Source: Dickeya aquatica
GTDB taxonomy: Bacteria; Pseudomonadota; Gammaproteobacteria; Enterobacterales; Enterobacteriaceae
Assembly: GCF_900095885.1 (NCBI RefSeq)
Contig: NZ_LT615367.1
Coordinates: 1,116,001 to 1,180,000 of the forward strand
DNA: 64,000 nt
Direction: 5' to 3'
The notes below the pieces were generated by a model. That model was not told where the DNA came from and made no database searches. It worked only from the letters and a program-made list of their open reading frames with translations. Shown here one piece after another: positions 10,701 through 19,822 of this stretch. Positions within the stretch are counted from its first letter, which is position 1. Every line of letters starts with the position of its first letter. A program made the position numbers and the translations under genes.

Positions 10701-10860
10701 CACCCGGCATTGAGGCGGTGACGGAAATCACCGGATAATCGACCTGTGGCAGCGGTGAAACCGGCAGCAACTGATAGCCAAGCAGACCGCACAAGGCTAT
10801 CGCCAGCGCCAGCAACGTGGTGGCGACCGGACGGTGGATAAACAGCGCGAAGAACTTCAC
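7774..10860 (-). CDS. mdtC: RND multidrug efflux pump subunit MdtC
   Basis: MdtC is one of the two inner-membrane RND proteins of the heteromultimeric MdtABC-TolC pump, which exports bile salts, novobiocin and other compounds using proton motive force. The 1028-residue protein has the RND architecture of twelve membrane helices and two large periplasmic loops. Signatures include [32 protein letters not shown] (the helix 4 proton-relay aspartates) and [17 protein letters not shown]. The start is GTG at 10860, and GTGA overlaps the mdtB stop. It aligns end to end with E. coli MdtC (1025 residues). Confidence 0.97.
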   Translation of the reverse strand: MKFFALFIHRPVATTLLALAIALCGLLGYQLLPVSPLPQVDYPVISVTASMPGASPETMASSVATPLERSLGRIAGVNEMTSMSSLGSTRIIMQFALERDINGAARDVQAAINAAQSLLPSNMPSRPYYRKVNPSDAPVVIMTLTSDTYSPGQLYDYASTQIAQRVSQIEGVGDVTIGGSSLPAVRVSLNPQALFNQGVSLDEVRQSIAQANVRQPVGSVDSDSKHYQLQTNDALKTADAYKPLIIHYNNGAAVRLSDVATVKDSVQNVLNAGMTNAKPAILVLIRRAPDANIIATVDAIRAAMPELRAMVPASINLDIAQDRSPTIRTSLRDVERSLTIAVSLVILVVFLFLRSARATLIPAIAVPVSLIGTFSAMYLCGFSLNNLSLMALTVATGFVVDDAIVVLENISRHIEAGMKPLPASLQGVREVGFTVVSMSLSLIAVFIPLLFMDGLPGRLFREFSITLSVAILISLLVSITLTPMMCARLLRTHAPRSQPRTRGFNRLLLGLQQGYGRSLRWVLNHTRWVMLVLLGTISLSVWLYITIPKTFFPEQDTGRLMGFIQADQSISFQAMKQKLQDFMTIVRADPAVDNVTGFTGGMRTNSGSMFISLKPLAERDVSAQQVITRLRAKLAKEPGANLYLMAVQDVRIGGREANAGYQYSLLSDDLAVLRTWEPKIRDALTKLPELADVSSDQQDKGAELMMEYDRDAMARLGVNVSGVNALLNNAFGQRQISTIYQPMNQYKVVMEVDPAYTQDPTSLDKMFVINNDNKPIPLSFFAHWRPANTPLAVNHQGLSAAATLSFNLPEGASLSDATTAIERTMTSLGVPSSIRGQFAGTALAFQQSQHSQIVLIIAAIITVYIVLGILYENVAHPLTILSTLPSAGVGALLALELFNKPFSLIALIGILLLIGIVKKNAIMMVDFALVAQREGKLSAHEAIFRACMLRFRPIMMTTMAALFGALPLVLGSGDGSELRQPLGITIVGGLVMSQLLTIYTTPVVYLFFDSLGQRLRRSKARKQHVPLA

Positions 10861-13800
10861 TGTATTTCCCCTTCCTGTTTTTGTGCCTGGCGGCGGCGTA
10901 AACGGTGAGCCAGCCGGTCAAACAGCAGGTAAATCACCGGGGTGGTAAATAGGGTCAATACCTGACTCATCACCAGCCCGCCCACCATACAGATGCCGAG
11001 CGGGCGGCGCAGTTCTGCGCCAACACCGGTGCTGAACATGAGCGGTACGGCACTGAGCAAGGCGGCCATCGTCGTCATCAGGATCGGGCGAAAACGCAGC
11101 AGACAGGCTTGATAAATCGCCTGATATGGCGGCATGCCCTGCTCACGCTCTGCGGCCAGCGCAAAGTCGATCATCATGATGGCATTTTTCTTCACAATAC
11201 CAATCAGCAGGATGATACCGATGATAGCGATAATATTCAGATCACTGCCTGCCAGCATCAATGCCAGCAGCGCCCCCACCCCGGCGGTAGGCAAGGTGGA
11301 GAGGATAGTAACCGGATGAATAAAGCTTTCATACAACACCCCGAGCACGATATACATCGCCACAATCGCGGCGACCACCAGCCAGATGGTGCTGGTCAGG
11401 GCTGACTGAAATGCCAGCGTACTGCCCTGAAAGCGGGTGATGATGTCGCTTGGCAACTGCATTTGTTGCTGGGTTTGTGCAATAGCGCTCACGGCATCGC
11501 CCAGTGCATAACCGGGTGCCACATTGAATGAAATGGTGGTAGAGGGGAACTGGTCAATATGGTTTATCGACAAAGGCCCCTGGCGCTCTTCAAGGGTGGC
11601 GATGCTGCTAAGGGGAACGCTGCCGCCGGTGCTGTTAATCAGCCGGACAGCATTGAGCGAGGCCAGGCCGTCATTGTTGTCATGCTGCTGTTCCAGCACC
11701 ACCCGGTACTGGTTTGACTGGGTATAAATGGTTGAGATAAGCCGCTGGCCGAAAGCGTTGTACAGCGCGCTGTCTATCTGTGACATGGTGATGCCCAGGC
11801 GGCTGGCGCTGTCCCGGTTCACTTTGACATACGCGACCGCGCCGCCTTCTTGCCAGTCACTGCTGACATCCTGCAACTGCGGCAGCTTTTGCAATTCGGC
11901 GGTCAGTTTCGGTACCCAGGTGCTGAGCTCGCCGAGCGACATGGTTTGCAGCGTAAACTGGTACTGTGTCCGGCTGACTTGCGTGTCGATGGTGAGATCT
12001 TGCACCGGTTGCAGATAGAGTTGCACGCCAGGTAGTGCGGCTGTTTGCTGCTGCAAGCGCGCGATCACTGCCTGAATGCGATCGTGACGTTCATCCAGCG
12101 GTTTGAGGTTGATTTGCAGCCGCCCGCTATTGAGCGATGGGTTCGTGCCATCGACACCAATAAACGAAGAGATACTCTCGACCGCCGGGTCTTTTAGAAT
12201 CAGGCGGCTGACTTGCTGTTGTTTATCCACCATGCCGCTAAAGGAGATGGTTTGTGACGCCTGCACGCTGCCTTGAATGATGCCGTTGTCCTGAATCGGG
12301 AAAAAACCTTTTGGGATAACGATATACAACACCACCGTCAGGGCCAGTGTGCCAATGGCTACCCCAAGCGTCAGCCAGGGATGGCTTAACACCCGGGTCA
12401 GGCCGCGGCCATAAAGGGCAATAACCGCATCAAAAAAGCGCTCGCTGGCACGCGTGAAGCGGTTTTGGTGCGTAAGCGCCTGATGGCTAAGCAGGCGGGC
12501 GCACATCATTGGTGTGAGTGTGAGTGATACGACCGCCGAGATAAGAATAGAAACCGCCAGCGTGACCGCAAACTCACGGAACAGCCGGCCAATAATATCT
12601 CCCATAAACAGCAGAGGGATCAGTACCGCAATCAACGAGAAGGTCAGTGAGATGATGGTAAAACCGATTTCTCCGGCCCCTTTTAGCGCGGCCTGTAACG
12701 GTTTTTCCCCTTTTTCGATATAGCGGGCAATGTTTTCGATGACCACAATCGCATCATCGACCACGAAACCGGTGGCGATGGTTAATGCCATCAGCGTCAG
12801 GTTGTTGATGGAAAAACCGAGAAAATACATTGCGGCAAAGGTGCCAACCAGCGACAGCGGCACGGCAATACTTGGGATCAGTGTGGCGACTGCGTTACGC
12901 AAGAACAGGTAAATCACCATCACCACCAACGCGATGGCCAGCAGCAACTCGAACTGCACGTCGTCTACCGAAGCGCGGATGGTGGTCGTGCGATCGGTCA
13001 GCAGGCTGATGTCTACCGATTTGGGCAGGCTCGCTTTTAGCGCAGGCAGCAGGCTGCGGATATGGTCTGCGGTGGCGATAACGTTAGCGCCAGGCTGACG
13101 CTGAATATTCAAAATGATGGCCTGATGTTGATTAGACCAGGCTGCCAGACGGGTGTTTTCCGGCTCCTGTTCAACGTCAGCGACATCTTGTAACCGCACT
13201 GGCGCACCGTTTTTCCAGCTAATGATGAGCTGGCGGTAGTCATCCAGTGAACGCATTTGATCGTTGGCCGATAAGGTGACCGATCGAGCCGGGCCATCAA
13301 AGCTGCCCTTCGGCGTGTTGACGTTGGCGGCGGTAATAGCGGTGCGCACATTCTCGCTGCTAAGGCCATAGGCTGCCAGTGCCCCAGGGTTCATTTTCAC
13401 CCGCACTGACGGACGTTGACCTCCTGCCAGTGTTACCAGCCCGACGCCTTCCACTTGCGAGATTTTTTGCGCGATGCGCGTTTCTATCATGTCTTGTACC
13501 TGCGTCATCGGCAGCGCCGTTGACGTGACCGCCAGTGTCATGATGGGCGGGTCGGCAGGGTTGACTTTGCTATAGGTTGGCGGAAAAGGCAGGTCGGTTG
13601 GCAGCAAATTGGTCGCAGCGTTAATGGCTGCCTGCACATCCTGCTCGGCGACATCCAGCGAAAGTGAGAGCTGAAATTGCAGGGTTATCACCGAAGCCCC
13701 GCCCGCGCTCTGGCTCGACATCTGTTTCAGGCCAGACATACTGCCAAACTGGTGCTCCAGCGGCGCGGTGACGGCTGAGGTCATGACATCCGGGCTGGCA

Positions 13801-14006
13801 CCGGGATATAAGGTAACAACCTGAATGGTGGGATAATCAACTTCCGGCAGTGCGGAAACGGGCAGCGCACGGTAGCCGACAATCCCGGCCAGCAAAATGG
13901 CTACCATCAGTAACGTTGTCGCAATCGGCCTGAGAATAAACAGGCGAGACGGCCCCCCACCGGTCACGGGGGTGGGGTCTTGTATCGGCGTAGTCGTCTC
14001 CTGCAT
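10857..14006 (-). CDS. mdtB: RND multidrug efflux pump subunit MdtB
   Basis: MdtB is the partner RND subunit of MdtC; the functional pump is thought to be an MdtB2-MdtC trimer. The 1049-residue product shows [22 protein letters not shown] at the N-terminus, the helix 4 motif [17 protein letters not shown], and [18 protein letters not shown]. It overlaps mdtA by one base upstream and mdtC by four bases downstream, so the three subunits are translationally coupled. Length and order agree with the family (E. coli 1040). Confidence 0.97.
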   Translation of the reverse strand: MQETTTPIQDPTPVTGGGPSRLFILRPIATTLLMVAILLAGIVGYRALPVSALPEVDYPTIQVVTLYPGASPDVMTSAVTAPLEHQFGSMSGLKQMSSQSAGGASVITLQFQLSLSLDVAEQDVQAAINAATNLLPTDLPFPPTYSKVNPADPPIMTLAVTSTALPMTQVQDMIETRIAQKISQVEGVGLVTLAGGQRPSVRVKMNPGALAAYGLSSENVRTAITAANVNTPKGSFDGPARSVTLSANDQMRSLDDYRQLIISWKNGAPVRLQDVADVEQEPENTRLAAWSNQHQAIILNIQRQPGANVIATADHIRSLLPALKASLPKSVDISLLTDRTTTIRASVDDVQFELLLAIALVVMVIYLFLRNAVATLIPSIAVPLSLVGTFAAMYFLGFSINNLTLMALTIATGFVVDDAIVVIENIARYIEKGEKPLQAALKGAGEIGFTIISLTFSLIAVLIPLLFMGDIIGRLFREFAVTLAVSILISAVVSLTLTPMMCARLLSHQALTHQNRFTRASERFFDAVIALYGRGLTRVLSHPWLTLGVAIGTLALTVVLYIVIPKGFFPIQDNGIIQGSVQASQTISFSGMVDKQQQVSRLILKDPAVESISSFIGVDGTNPSLNSGRLQINLKPLDERHDRIQAVIARLQQQTAALPGVQLYLQPVQDLTIDTQVSRTQYQFTLQTMSLGELSTWVPKLTAELQKLPQLQDVSSDWQEGGAVAYVKVNRDSASRLGITMSQIDSALYNAFGQRLISTIYTQSNQYRVVLEQQHDNNDGLASLNAVRLINSTGGSVPLSSIATLEERQGPLSINHIDQFPSTTISFNVAPGYALGDAVSAIAQTQQQMQLPSDIITRFQGSTLAFQSALTSTIWLVVAAIVAMYIVLGVLYESFIHPVTILSTLPTAGVGALLALMLAGSDLNIIAIIGIILLIGIVKKNAIMMIDFALAAEREQGMPPYQAIYQACLLRFRPILMTTMAALLSAVPLMFSTGVGAELRRPLGICMVGGLVMSQVLTLFTTPVIYLLFDRLAHRLRRRQAQKQEGEIQ

Positions 14007-15247
14007 CAGGATTTCTCCGCATTACGCTGATGTTTCTCGCCGCCGGCGGTGGCATGGGGCTCAGCCGCTGCGGGAGCCAGCACCTCAACACGAGCCCCTT
14101 CCGTTAGCCTGTCTATACCGTCAGTGACCACTCGCTCACCGGCGTTAAGACCGCTGGTGACGACCGTTTGTGGCCCGTACTGAATGCTGGTTGTAATGAT
14201 GTGTTTGCTGACCTGATCTTTGTCGTTCAAGACCCAGACGAAATGACCTTCATTGCCCATCTGAATGGCAGCGGAAGGGGCGACCACCACATTTTGCAGC
14301 GTATCGACTTTCATTTTGATATTCACAAACTGGTTGGGGAACAGCGTGTCATCGTTATTTTCAAAGCGGGCTTTCAGTTTGACGGTGCCGGTGGTGGTGT
14401 CTATCTGGTTATCCATACTCAGCAAGCGCCCCTGAGAAAGGCGCTGACGATTTGCGCGATCCCAGGCTTCCACCGGTATTGGCTGGCCCGATTTTTGTGC
14501 TTTCAGTACCGTGGCGATATCGCTTTCAGGCACGGTAAACACCGTATCGATGGGGTGAGTTTGTGTCAGTACCAGCAGGTTATCGGTGCTGGTGACATAG
14601 TTACCGATATCTATCTGCCGCAGACCGACGCGGCCGCTAAACGGTGCGGTAATGCGGCTATAGTCGAGTTGTAACTGGGCGCTGGCAACTGAGCCCTGGT
14701 CTGATTTCACCGTGGCCTCATACTGGCGCACCAGTGATTCCTGAGTATCCAATTGCTGGCGAGAAACCAGACCTGTTTTGGATAACTGCTGATAGCGGGA
14801 GGCGTCTTGCCTGGCGTTAACCAACAGCGCCTGATCTTTGGCCAACTGTCCTTGAGCCTGTGTCAGTGCGACCTCGAATGGCCGCGGGTCAATCTCTGCC
14901 AGTAAGTCACCGGCATTTACCTGTTGTCCTTCCTGAAAGTGAATGGCCATCAGTTGACCGCTGACGCGGCTATGTACCGTAACGGTGTTCGCTGCGGTCA
15001 CGGTGCCCAGCGCAGACAGGTAATAAGGCACTGAAGAAGAAGAGGATAGCGCCGCTTGTACTGGCGGTGGTGCAGAGGAACCCCGGCGACCACCCCCGTT
15101 ACGATTTTGACCCTGACGCGTTGTTTGCTGTGCAGTTGCCGCTGTGCTGGTCGCCTCTTCTGATGGCGTAACGTGCCGCCAGATAAAGAATGCTGCAATA
15201 ATCACAGCAGCCAGCATAACTAAACGAAATAAGCGTGTGGCATTCAT
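14006..15247 (-). CDS. mdtA: Periplasmic adaptor (membrane fusion) protein MdtA
   Basis: MdtA links the MdtBC inner-membrane pump to the TolC outer-membrane channel. The 413-residue protein has a membrane anchor at about residues 5-25, a Ser/Thr/Gln-rich linker, the barrel-sandwich hybrid halves ([20 protein letters not shown] and [19 protein letters not shown]), an alpha-hairpin between them, and the C-terminal beta-barrel and proximal domain. I place the start at the ATG at 15247. An upstream in-frame TTG at 15268 overlaps the GGAGG sequence that would serve as the ribosome binding site. That GGAGG is 14 bases from the ATG, longer than ideal, so the exact start is uncertain. It is the first gene of the operon and lies downstream of a BaeR-like box. 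Confidence 0.94.
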   Translation of the reverse strand: MNATRLFRLVMLAAVIIAAFFIWRHVTPSEEATSTAATAQQTTRQGQNRNGGGRRGSSAPPPVQAALSSSSSVPYYLSALGTVTAANTVTVHSRVSGQLMAIHFQEGQQVNAGDLLAEIDPRPFEVALTQAQGQLAKDQALLVNARQDASRYQQLSKTGLVSRQQLDTQESLVRQYEATVKSDQGSVASAQLQLDYSRITAPFSGRVGLRQIDIGNYVTSTDNLLVLTQTHPIDTVFTVPESDIATVLKAQKSGQPIPVEAWDRANRQRLSQGRLLSMDNQIDTTTGTVKLKARFENNDDTLFPNQFVNIKMKVDTLQNVVVAPSAAIQMGNEGHFVWVLNDKDQVSKHIITTSIQYGPQTVVTSGLNAGERVVTDGIDRLTEGARVEVLAPAAAEPHATAGGEKHQRNAEKS

Positions 15248-15337
15248 AATAATGAACGGAACCTCCAATCAGCACAGGCAAACATAAGCCCATGAAACAC
15301 TGAATATTATGATACTAGTTTAAACATCAACTGGAGG

Positions 15338-15355
15338 ACAAAAGATGGAGGAAAT
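15338..15355 (-). promoter_or_regulatory. BaeR-like box upstream of mdtA
   Basis: On the minus strand ATTTCCTCCATCTTTTGT matches 12 of 18 positions of the published BaeR box TTTTTCTCCATDATTGGC, with the core CTCCAT intact. It lies about 90 bp upstream of mdtA, and a second TTCCAT follows the same pattern just upstream of it. BaeR is known to activate the mdt operon. Confidence 0.5.
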
Positions 15356-15380
15356 ATGGAAGATATGTCAGGGTTTGTAG

Positions 15381-15413
15381 AAAAAAGTCCCCGATGTAAA
15401 CCACATCGGGGAC
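15381..15413 (-). terminator. Rho-independent terminator of nupC
   Basis: A perfect 11-bp stem (GTCCCCGATGT / ACATCGGGGAC) with a five-base loop is followed on the minus strand by TTTTTT. It sits about 50 bp after the nupC stop. Confidence 0.92.
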
Positions 15414-15463
15414 GCGATAAACCAATCTGAAGCCGCGCGCGTGACGCGGGGTAAATCAGTGTA

Positions 15464-16645
15464 TTACAACACCAACCCTGCGACGGCGGCAGAAAGCAGG
15501 CTCACCAGCGTAGAGCCGTAAACCAGCTTCAGACCAAAGCGGGAAACGGTATTGCCTTGCATCTCATTAAGGCCTTTGATGGCCCCGGCAACGATACCGA
15601 TAGAGGCAAAGTTGGCGAATGAAACCAGGAATACCGACAAGATGCCAACACTGCGTGGTGACAGTTGGGCGGCGATTTTCTGCATCTCAATCATGGCAAC
15701 AAATTCGTTGGAAACCAGCTTGGTGGCCATAATACTACCGACTTGCAATGCTTCAGCTTTAGGAACCCCGACTATCCAGGCAAACGGATAGAATACATAG
15801 CCCAGGATTTCCTGAAAACTCATGCCAAATACCGCGCTGAACAGGGCGTTGATGGCGGCAATCAGGGCGATAAAACCAATCAACATTGCGGCGACGATAA
15901 TCGCCACTTTGAAGCCTGCCAGAATGTATTCGCCCAGCATCTCAAAGAAGCTTTGCCCTTCATGAAGATCATTTAAGTGCAGCTCTTTTTCTTCACTGGT
16001 TTGGTAAGGGTTAATCAGCGACAGGACGATGAAAGTGCTAAACATATTAAGCACCAGCGCGGCGACGACATATTTGGCTTCCAGCATCGACATATACGCA
16101 CCGACAATTGACATAGACACCGTAGACATCGCGGTAGCCGCCATGGTGTACATGCGCTTTTCGGACATTTGACCCAATATGTCTTTGTAGGCGATGAAGT
16201 TTTCTGACTGACCAAGGATCAGTGAACTGACCGCATTAAATGATTCCAGTTTCCCCATGCCGTTGATTTTGGAAAGCACCGTACCGATAAGACGGATGAC
16301 AAGCGGTAACAGCTTGATGTGTTGCAAAATACCAATCAGGGCGGAAATAAAGACGATTGGGCACAACACTTTCAGGAAGAAGACGAAACCATTATTACCG
16401 ATATTACCAAAGACAAACCCTGTGCCTTCACCAGCAAAGGCAAGCAGTTTATCAAACAACCCCGCAAACCCCTGAACAAACCCCAGCCCGGCGCTTGAAT
16501 AGAGGAAGAAGTAAGCGAGCAGGATCTCGATGACTAAGAGCTGAATAATATACCTGACGCGAATGCTTTTGCGATCGCGGCACACCAGCAGTGACAAGCC
16601 GGCGACAACAATCAGAGCCAGGATAAATTGCAGAATGTTGGACAT
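15464..16645 (-). CDS. nupC: Nucleoside:H+ symporter NupC
   Basis: NupC imports pyrimidine nucleosides and adenosine with protons across the inner membrane (concentrative nucleoside transporter family). The 393-residue protein has the CNT membrane topology and near-identical family blocks: [30 protein letters not shown] (substrate-binding helical hairpin), [15 protein letters not shown] and [10 protein letters not shown]. It is closer to NupC than to the NupX/YeiM paralogues in these blocks. The start ATG at 16645 gives [24 protein letters not shown] upstream provides GGAG 4-5 bases away. In the 360-bp region upstream I see TTGCG and CGCAA elements of CytR half-site type, but no clean CRP site. 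Its neighbour ompA is separated by a strong terminator. Confidence 0.95.
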   Translation of the reverse strand: MSNILQFILALIVVAGLSLLVCRDRKSIRVRYIIQLLVIEILLAYFFLYSSAGLGFVQGFAGLFDKLLAFAGEGTGFVFGNIGNNGFVFFLKVLCPIVFISALIGILQHIKLLPLVIRLIGTVLSKINGMGKLESFNAVSSLILGQSENFIAYKDILGQMSEKRMYTMAATAMSTVSMSIVGAYMSMLEAKYVVAALVLNMFSTFIVLSLINPYQTSEEKELHLNDLHEGQSFFEMLGEYILAGFKVAIIVAAMLIGFIALIAAINALFSAVFGMSFQEILGYVFYPFAWIVGVPKAEALQVGSIMATKLVSNEFVAMIEMQKIAAQLSPRSVGILSVFLVSFANFASIGIVAGAIKGLNEMQGNTVSRFGLKLVYGSTLVSLLSAAVAGLVL

Positions 16646-16877
16646 GTTTGCTCCAAATTATGATAGGGGCCGATTTTTGGTCGTCATTTTATGTAACGGT
16701 TGCGCTTAAAATGAGATGTAAGACGCAAAAATTAAATTATATCTTGGAAATTAACCGAAATTGAAGCTCAGGTCTCATAGCATTCACTTCTGCCTGAGTG
16801 ATAGCGCCTATGAGTAAGGTGTTTGGGAACATTTCACCGCCCGACACGCGCAGGGTTTACGGTATATATCGGACAAT

Positions 16878-16911
16878 AAAAAAACAGCCCTAAAGCAAGG
16901 GCTGTTTTTTC
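16878..16911 (-). terminator. Terminator downstream of ompA (bidirectional)
   Basis: The stem AACAGCCCT / AGGGCTGTT is flanked by an A run on one side and a T run on the other, so it can work in both directions. In the minus direction it ends the ompA transcript about 100 bp after the stop. The rest of 16646-17006 holds only the nupC upstream region and an ompA 3' UTR; I see no gene there. Confidence 0.9.
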
Positions 16912-17006
16912 TTAAAAGGTGTCTGTTTCTCTCATAACTGCTGTTTTATCAGCAAAACAATGGAACAGCCCTTTCATTATGACATCAAGTTATAGCATCA
17001 GGGCAA

Positions 17007-18071
17007 TTACGCCTGAGGCTGAGTCACTACGTCTTTGATGCCTTTAACTTCGATTTCAACGCGACGATCTGGAGCCAGGCAATCGATCAGCGCAGCGCGA
17101 GCTTTGGTGTTGGCACAGGTAGAGCCAGTAACCGGGTTCGCTTTGCCCATACCACGAGCAGAGATCTTGTTAGACGGAATACCTTTGTGTACCAGGTAGT
17201 CAACAACAGTCTGTGCACGTTTGGTAGATAGGGTCAGGTTGTACTGGTCAGAACCTAAACGGTCACTGAAGCCCAGAACGACCACAGAACCGTCTTTCGG
17301 ATCCAGAGTGCTCAACTGGGTGTACAATTGATCCAGAGAACGCTGACCTTCCGGTTTCAGAGTCGCTTTGTTGAAGTTGAACAGTACGTCAGACTTCAGG
17401 GTGAAACGTTTGGTCTGTACAACCGGAGCCGGAGCGGCAACCGGGGCCGGAGCAGCAACCGGAGCCGGAGCCGGGGCAGCAGTTTCCTGACCGAAACGGT
17501 AAGAAACACCAACGCTCAGCAGGCCATTGTCAGGGCGACCACCAACAGTTGCCGCATCACCAATGTTGTTTACCCACTGGTAGTCCAGACGAGTTGCCCA
17601 GTTTTTGGTCACAGCGTATTCCACACCCACAGCGGCCAGCGGAGAAACGCCGGTGTCATGGTTGCTCGGGCCAGTGCTGTCTTTGCTGTCAGCGCGCCAT
17701 ACGAAACCGCCAAGACGGGTGTAGACATCCAGATCGTCAACGATCGGGTAGCTCAGTTTAGCGGCCAACTGAACGCCCTGAGCTTTGAAACTGCCATGGT
17801 TGCCTTCGGTGTATTTCATACGACCCAGCCAGTCATAGCCCATTTCAAAACCCAGGTACTGGTTTGCCTGATAGCCACCAAATGCACCTGCGCCCAGTTG
17901 ATTCTTGGCAGGATTAGTTACATTGTAGCCATTACCAGTCAGGTTGGTATCGTGATACTGGGACCAACCCAGTTTACCGCCTGCGTACCAGGTGTTATCG
18001 TTCGGTGCGGCTTGTGCTACGGTAGCAAAGCCAGCCAGTGCCACTGCAATCGCGATAGCTGTTTTTTTCAT
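17007..18071 (-). CDS. ompA: Outer membrane protein A
   Basis: OmpA is the major outer-membrane beta-barrel protein that tethers the membrane to peptidoglycan. The 354-residue precursor has a signal peptide ([21 protein letters not shown]), an eight-stranded barrel to about residue 195 and a Pro/Ala-rich hinge of repeated APAPV units (about 205-225). The C-terminal OmpA peptidoglycan-binding domain contains [13 protein letters not shown], the [10 protein letters not shown] region and a conserved cysteine pair (STCAN and [10 protein letters not shown]). I chose the ATG at 18071 because GAGGCG lies five bases upstream, as in E. coli, and the signal peptide starts there. It has the long leader typical of ompA. 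Confidence 0.98.
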   Translation of the reverse strand: MKKTAIAIAVALAGFATVAQAAPNDNTWYAGGKLGWSQYHDTNLTGNGYNVTNPAKNQLGAGAFGGYQANQYLGFEMGYDWLGRMKYTEGNHGSFKAQGVQLAAKLSYPIVDDLDVYTRLGGFVWRADSKDSTGPSNHDTGVSPLAAVGVEYAVTKNWATRLDYQWVNNIGDAATVGGRPDNGLLSVGVSYRFGQETAAPAPAPVAAPAPVAAPAPVVQTKRFTLKSDVLFNFNKATLKPEGQRSLDQLYTQLSTLDPKDGSVVVLGFSDRLGSDQYNLTLSTKRAQTVVDYLVHKGIPSNKISARGMGKANPVTGSTCANTKARAALIDCLAPDRRVEIEVKGIKDVVTQPQA

Positions 18072-18443
18072 TTTACGCCTCATTATCATCCAAATCGGCA
18101 ATTAACTCTGAACGCTAATTCGCCTTTGGTTAAAATCCTTTCACGGAGACATTGCCCTTGGTGTAATAACTGCTGCCAGTTAACTGACGTTATGAAGGGC
18201 AACTCCAGCGTGCTAAAGTCTACAACGTGGTGAGAAAGTTACAAGTATGATGTGACTGACACCATGAAAAAACCAGCCGTTCATACATAATTACTAACAA
18301 ATAATGGGCGAATTTGTCTGATTATTCCGAAATTTCTTAATATTAAAACTTCGTCATGACAACACAGCCGCTGTATTTTCAGGGACTATGCGCGGTATAG
18401 GGTCAGGCCATAGTACATGGATAAGAAAAATCCCAATATTCAC
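18072..18443 (-). promoter_or_regulatory. ompA promoter and long 5' leader; sulA-ompA gap
   Basis: On the minus strand GTTGTAGACTTTA at about 18214-18226 matches the E. coli ompA promoter segment TTGTAGACTTTA. That implies a leader of roughly 130 nt ending in GGATGATAATGAGGCG before the ATG, much like the stabilising, sRNA-targeted ompA leader of E. coli. The remainder, up to the sulA stop at 18444, is AT-rich, and I see no gene in it. Confidence 0.6.
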
Positions 18444-18938
18444 TTAATGATACAAACCAGAGTGAATTCTTAGCGTGGAAAAGTGTCCTATGGTCGTTTT
18501 TTCCTCCGGACGCAGAATGAATCCATAGGTATTGCCATGCAACGCGGCACGCTGTAATCGCATTTTTTGTTCATTATCCAGCTCATCGTCCAGCCAGCAA
18601 AGCACCGCACTGTAGTTACCTGTCATTAACGCTTTCTCCATCGCTTCAACAATGGATATCGATTTTACGCGATAAAGCTCAATCATTTTTTCCAGTGGTA
18701 AACCTGCCTGTTGTAACCATAAACGGCTCAGTTTCTGCTGCGGCGATAACCAGAGTAACCAGCGTGCCTGTGTTCCTAATTGCTGCAATAGCGGCAGTAA
18801 CAGCGGTGTTAACATGGGATGCCCATCACAGTAAACAATTTCGCTAATGACACCGCCAGAAGACGCTTTTGGCATTGTGCTATGTGCAGAAGGGGATGCA
18901 TGGCAAACGCGTGGAGCATGGATGGTTTGGATACGCAT
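18444..18938 (-). CDS. sulA: SOS cell-division inhibitor SulA
   Basis: SulA binds FtsZ and blocks septation after DNA damage, and is then degraded by Lon. The 164-residue product shows the family core GGVISEIVYCDGHPMLTPLLLPLLQQLG, LWLSPQQKLSR and the TGNYSAVL stretch. Its C-terminus RIHSGLYH resembles the E. coli Lon-recognition tail IHSNLYH. I chose ATG 18938 (MRIQTIH) because GAGGG lies about nine bases upstream and a LexA box precedes it; longer in-frame starts would run into the operator. The N-terminal 45 residues are poorly conserved, as in other SulA proteins. Confidence 0.93.
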   Translation of the reverse strand: MRIQTIHAPRVCHASPSAHSTMPKASSGGVISEIVYCDGHPMLTPLLLPLLQQLGTQARWLLWLSPQQKLSRLWLQQAGLPLEKMIELYRVKSISIVEAMEKALMTGNYSAVLCWLDDELDNEQKMRLQRAALHGNTYGFILRPEEKTTIGHFSTLRIHSGLYH

Positions 18939-18960
18939 AGTTACTACCCTCACAGTGACA

Positions 18961-18976
18961 CTGTATTTATGTACAG
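18961..18976 (-). promoter_or_regulatory. LexA (SOS) operator of sulA
   Basis: CTGTATTTATGTACAG has the full CTGT-N8-ACAG form of the enterobacterial SOS box and lies 22 bases upstream of the sulA start, as expected for LexA control. Confidence 0.92.
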
Positions 18977-19035
18977 TATCTTTTGTATGGGTAAAGATCA
19001 ACCAGAATTTCTGAAAGCGCTTCGCATAATCAGTA

Positions 19036-19054
19036 TGTCATGGCCTTCATGACA
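19036..19054. repeat. Perfect 7-bp inverted repeat between sulA and tfoX
   Basis: TGTCATG and CATGACA flank a five-base centre (GCCTT). The palindrome lies in the divergent sulA-tfoX region, about 100 bp before the tfoX start and 60 bp outside the LexA box. It is of operator size and has no match to LexA or CRP consensus. I cannot name the regulator; a chance palindrome is possible. Confidence 0.5.
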
Positions 19055-19156
19055 CATTTTGTCTTTGAAGACGCGCTAAGGCTGTGTTTAATTAATTGTT
19101 AAGAATATGGATGTATCTGAAAAACAGGAATAAATTTTCAATACAAGGAATGAGTA

Positions 19157-19798
19157 ATGAAAAACCTATGTGAAAAAAGGATTTTACAAGCCAAAAGCGT
19201 ATTCGCCCCATTAGGTCATATCCTTTCACGCTCTCAGTTCGGGGGCTACAGTATTGCGGCAGATGGCGTCATTTTCGCGCTGGTGTCAGCGGGCGAGCTC
19301 TATTTGCGTGCATCGCCTGATAATGAAGACTTTTTTCTTGCCCGGCAGACTCCAAAGCTGGTGTACACCAAACGTGGAATACCTGTCCCGCTTAATTACT
19401 ATCTGGTGACTGAAGCGCTGTGGCAACGTGAAGCGTCGTTATTGGCATTGGGCATGCAATCTTTGCAGGGGGCGCAGCATGATAAAGCAGCCAGAAAGCG
19501 CTGTGCCAGACTAAAGGATTTGCCTAATATCAATCACGATCTGGAGCGTTTGCTCTGGAAAGTAGGGATCAGAAATATCGATGAATTGCATCGATTAGGG
19601 GCGAAAACCAGCTATCTCAAATTGAGGGCTGTCAGCCAGCATCTGAGCGTCAACGTCTTGCTGGCACTTGCCGGCGCGATTTGTGGCGTACATCAGGCGG
19701 CATTACCCCAGGGCGTGCGCAGCGAACTGATTGAATGGTTTGAGCGGCATGCACCATCATGTCGCCCGTTGCGTACAGCCACGCGCCCGGAACGTTAG
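19157..19798 (+). CDS. tfoX: TfoX/Sxy-type competence regulator
   Basis: TfoX/Sxy is the co-activator that lets CRP act at CRP-S promoters of DNA-uptake genes. The 213-residue product has the N-terminal TfoX domain (RSQFGGYSIAADGVIFALVSAGELYLRA, then PVPLNYYLV) and the C-terminal helical TfoX domain (RLKDLPNINHDLERLLWKVGI, then LRALGAK-type LHRLGAKTSYLKLR). Its length matches E. coli Sxy (209). AAGGAATGAGTA upstream gives AAGGA nine bases before the ATG. It is divergent from sulA, as in E. coli. The region before the start is AT-rich, which could harbour the folded leader that controls Sxy translation elsewhere. Confidence 0.9.
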   Translation: MKNLCEKRILQAKSVFAPLGHILSRSQFGGYSIAADGVIFALVSAGELYLRASPDNEDFFLARQTPKLVYTKRGIPVPLNYYLVTEALWQREASLLALGMQSLQGAQHDKAARKRCARLKDLPNINHDLERLLWKVGIRNIDELHRLGAKTSYLKLRAVSQHLSVNVLLALAGAICGVHQAALPQGVRSELIEWFERHAPSCRPLRTATRPER

Positions 19799-19822
19799 GC
19801 GGTGGCTGAATGGCGCTAACGA

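Noticed and set aside
17328..18233. Long plus-strand open frame (301 codons) antisense to ompA
   Set aside because: It is a mirror of ompA codon usage, has no ribosome binding site and no family resemblance; the minus-strand frame is clearly OmpA.
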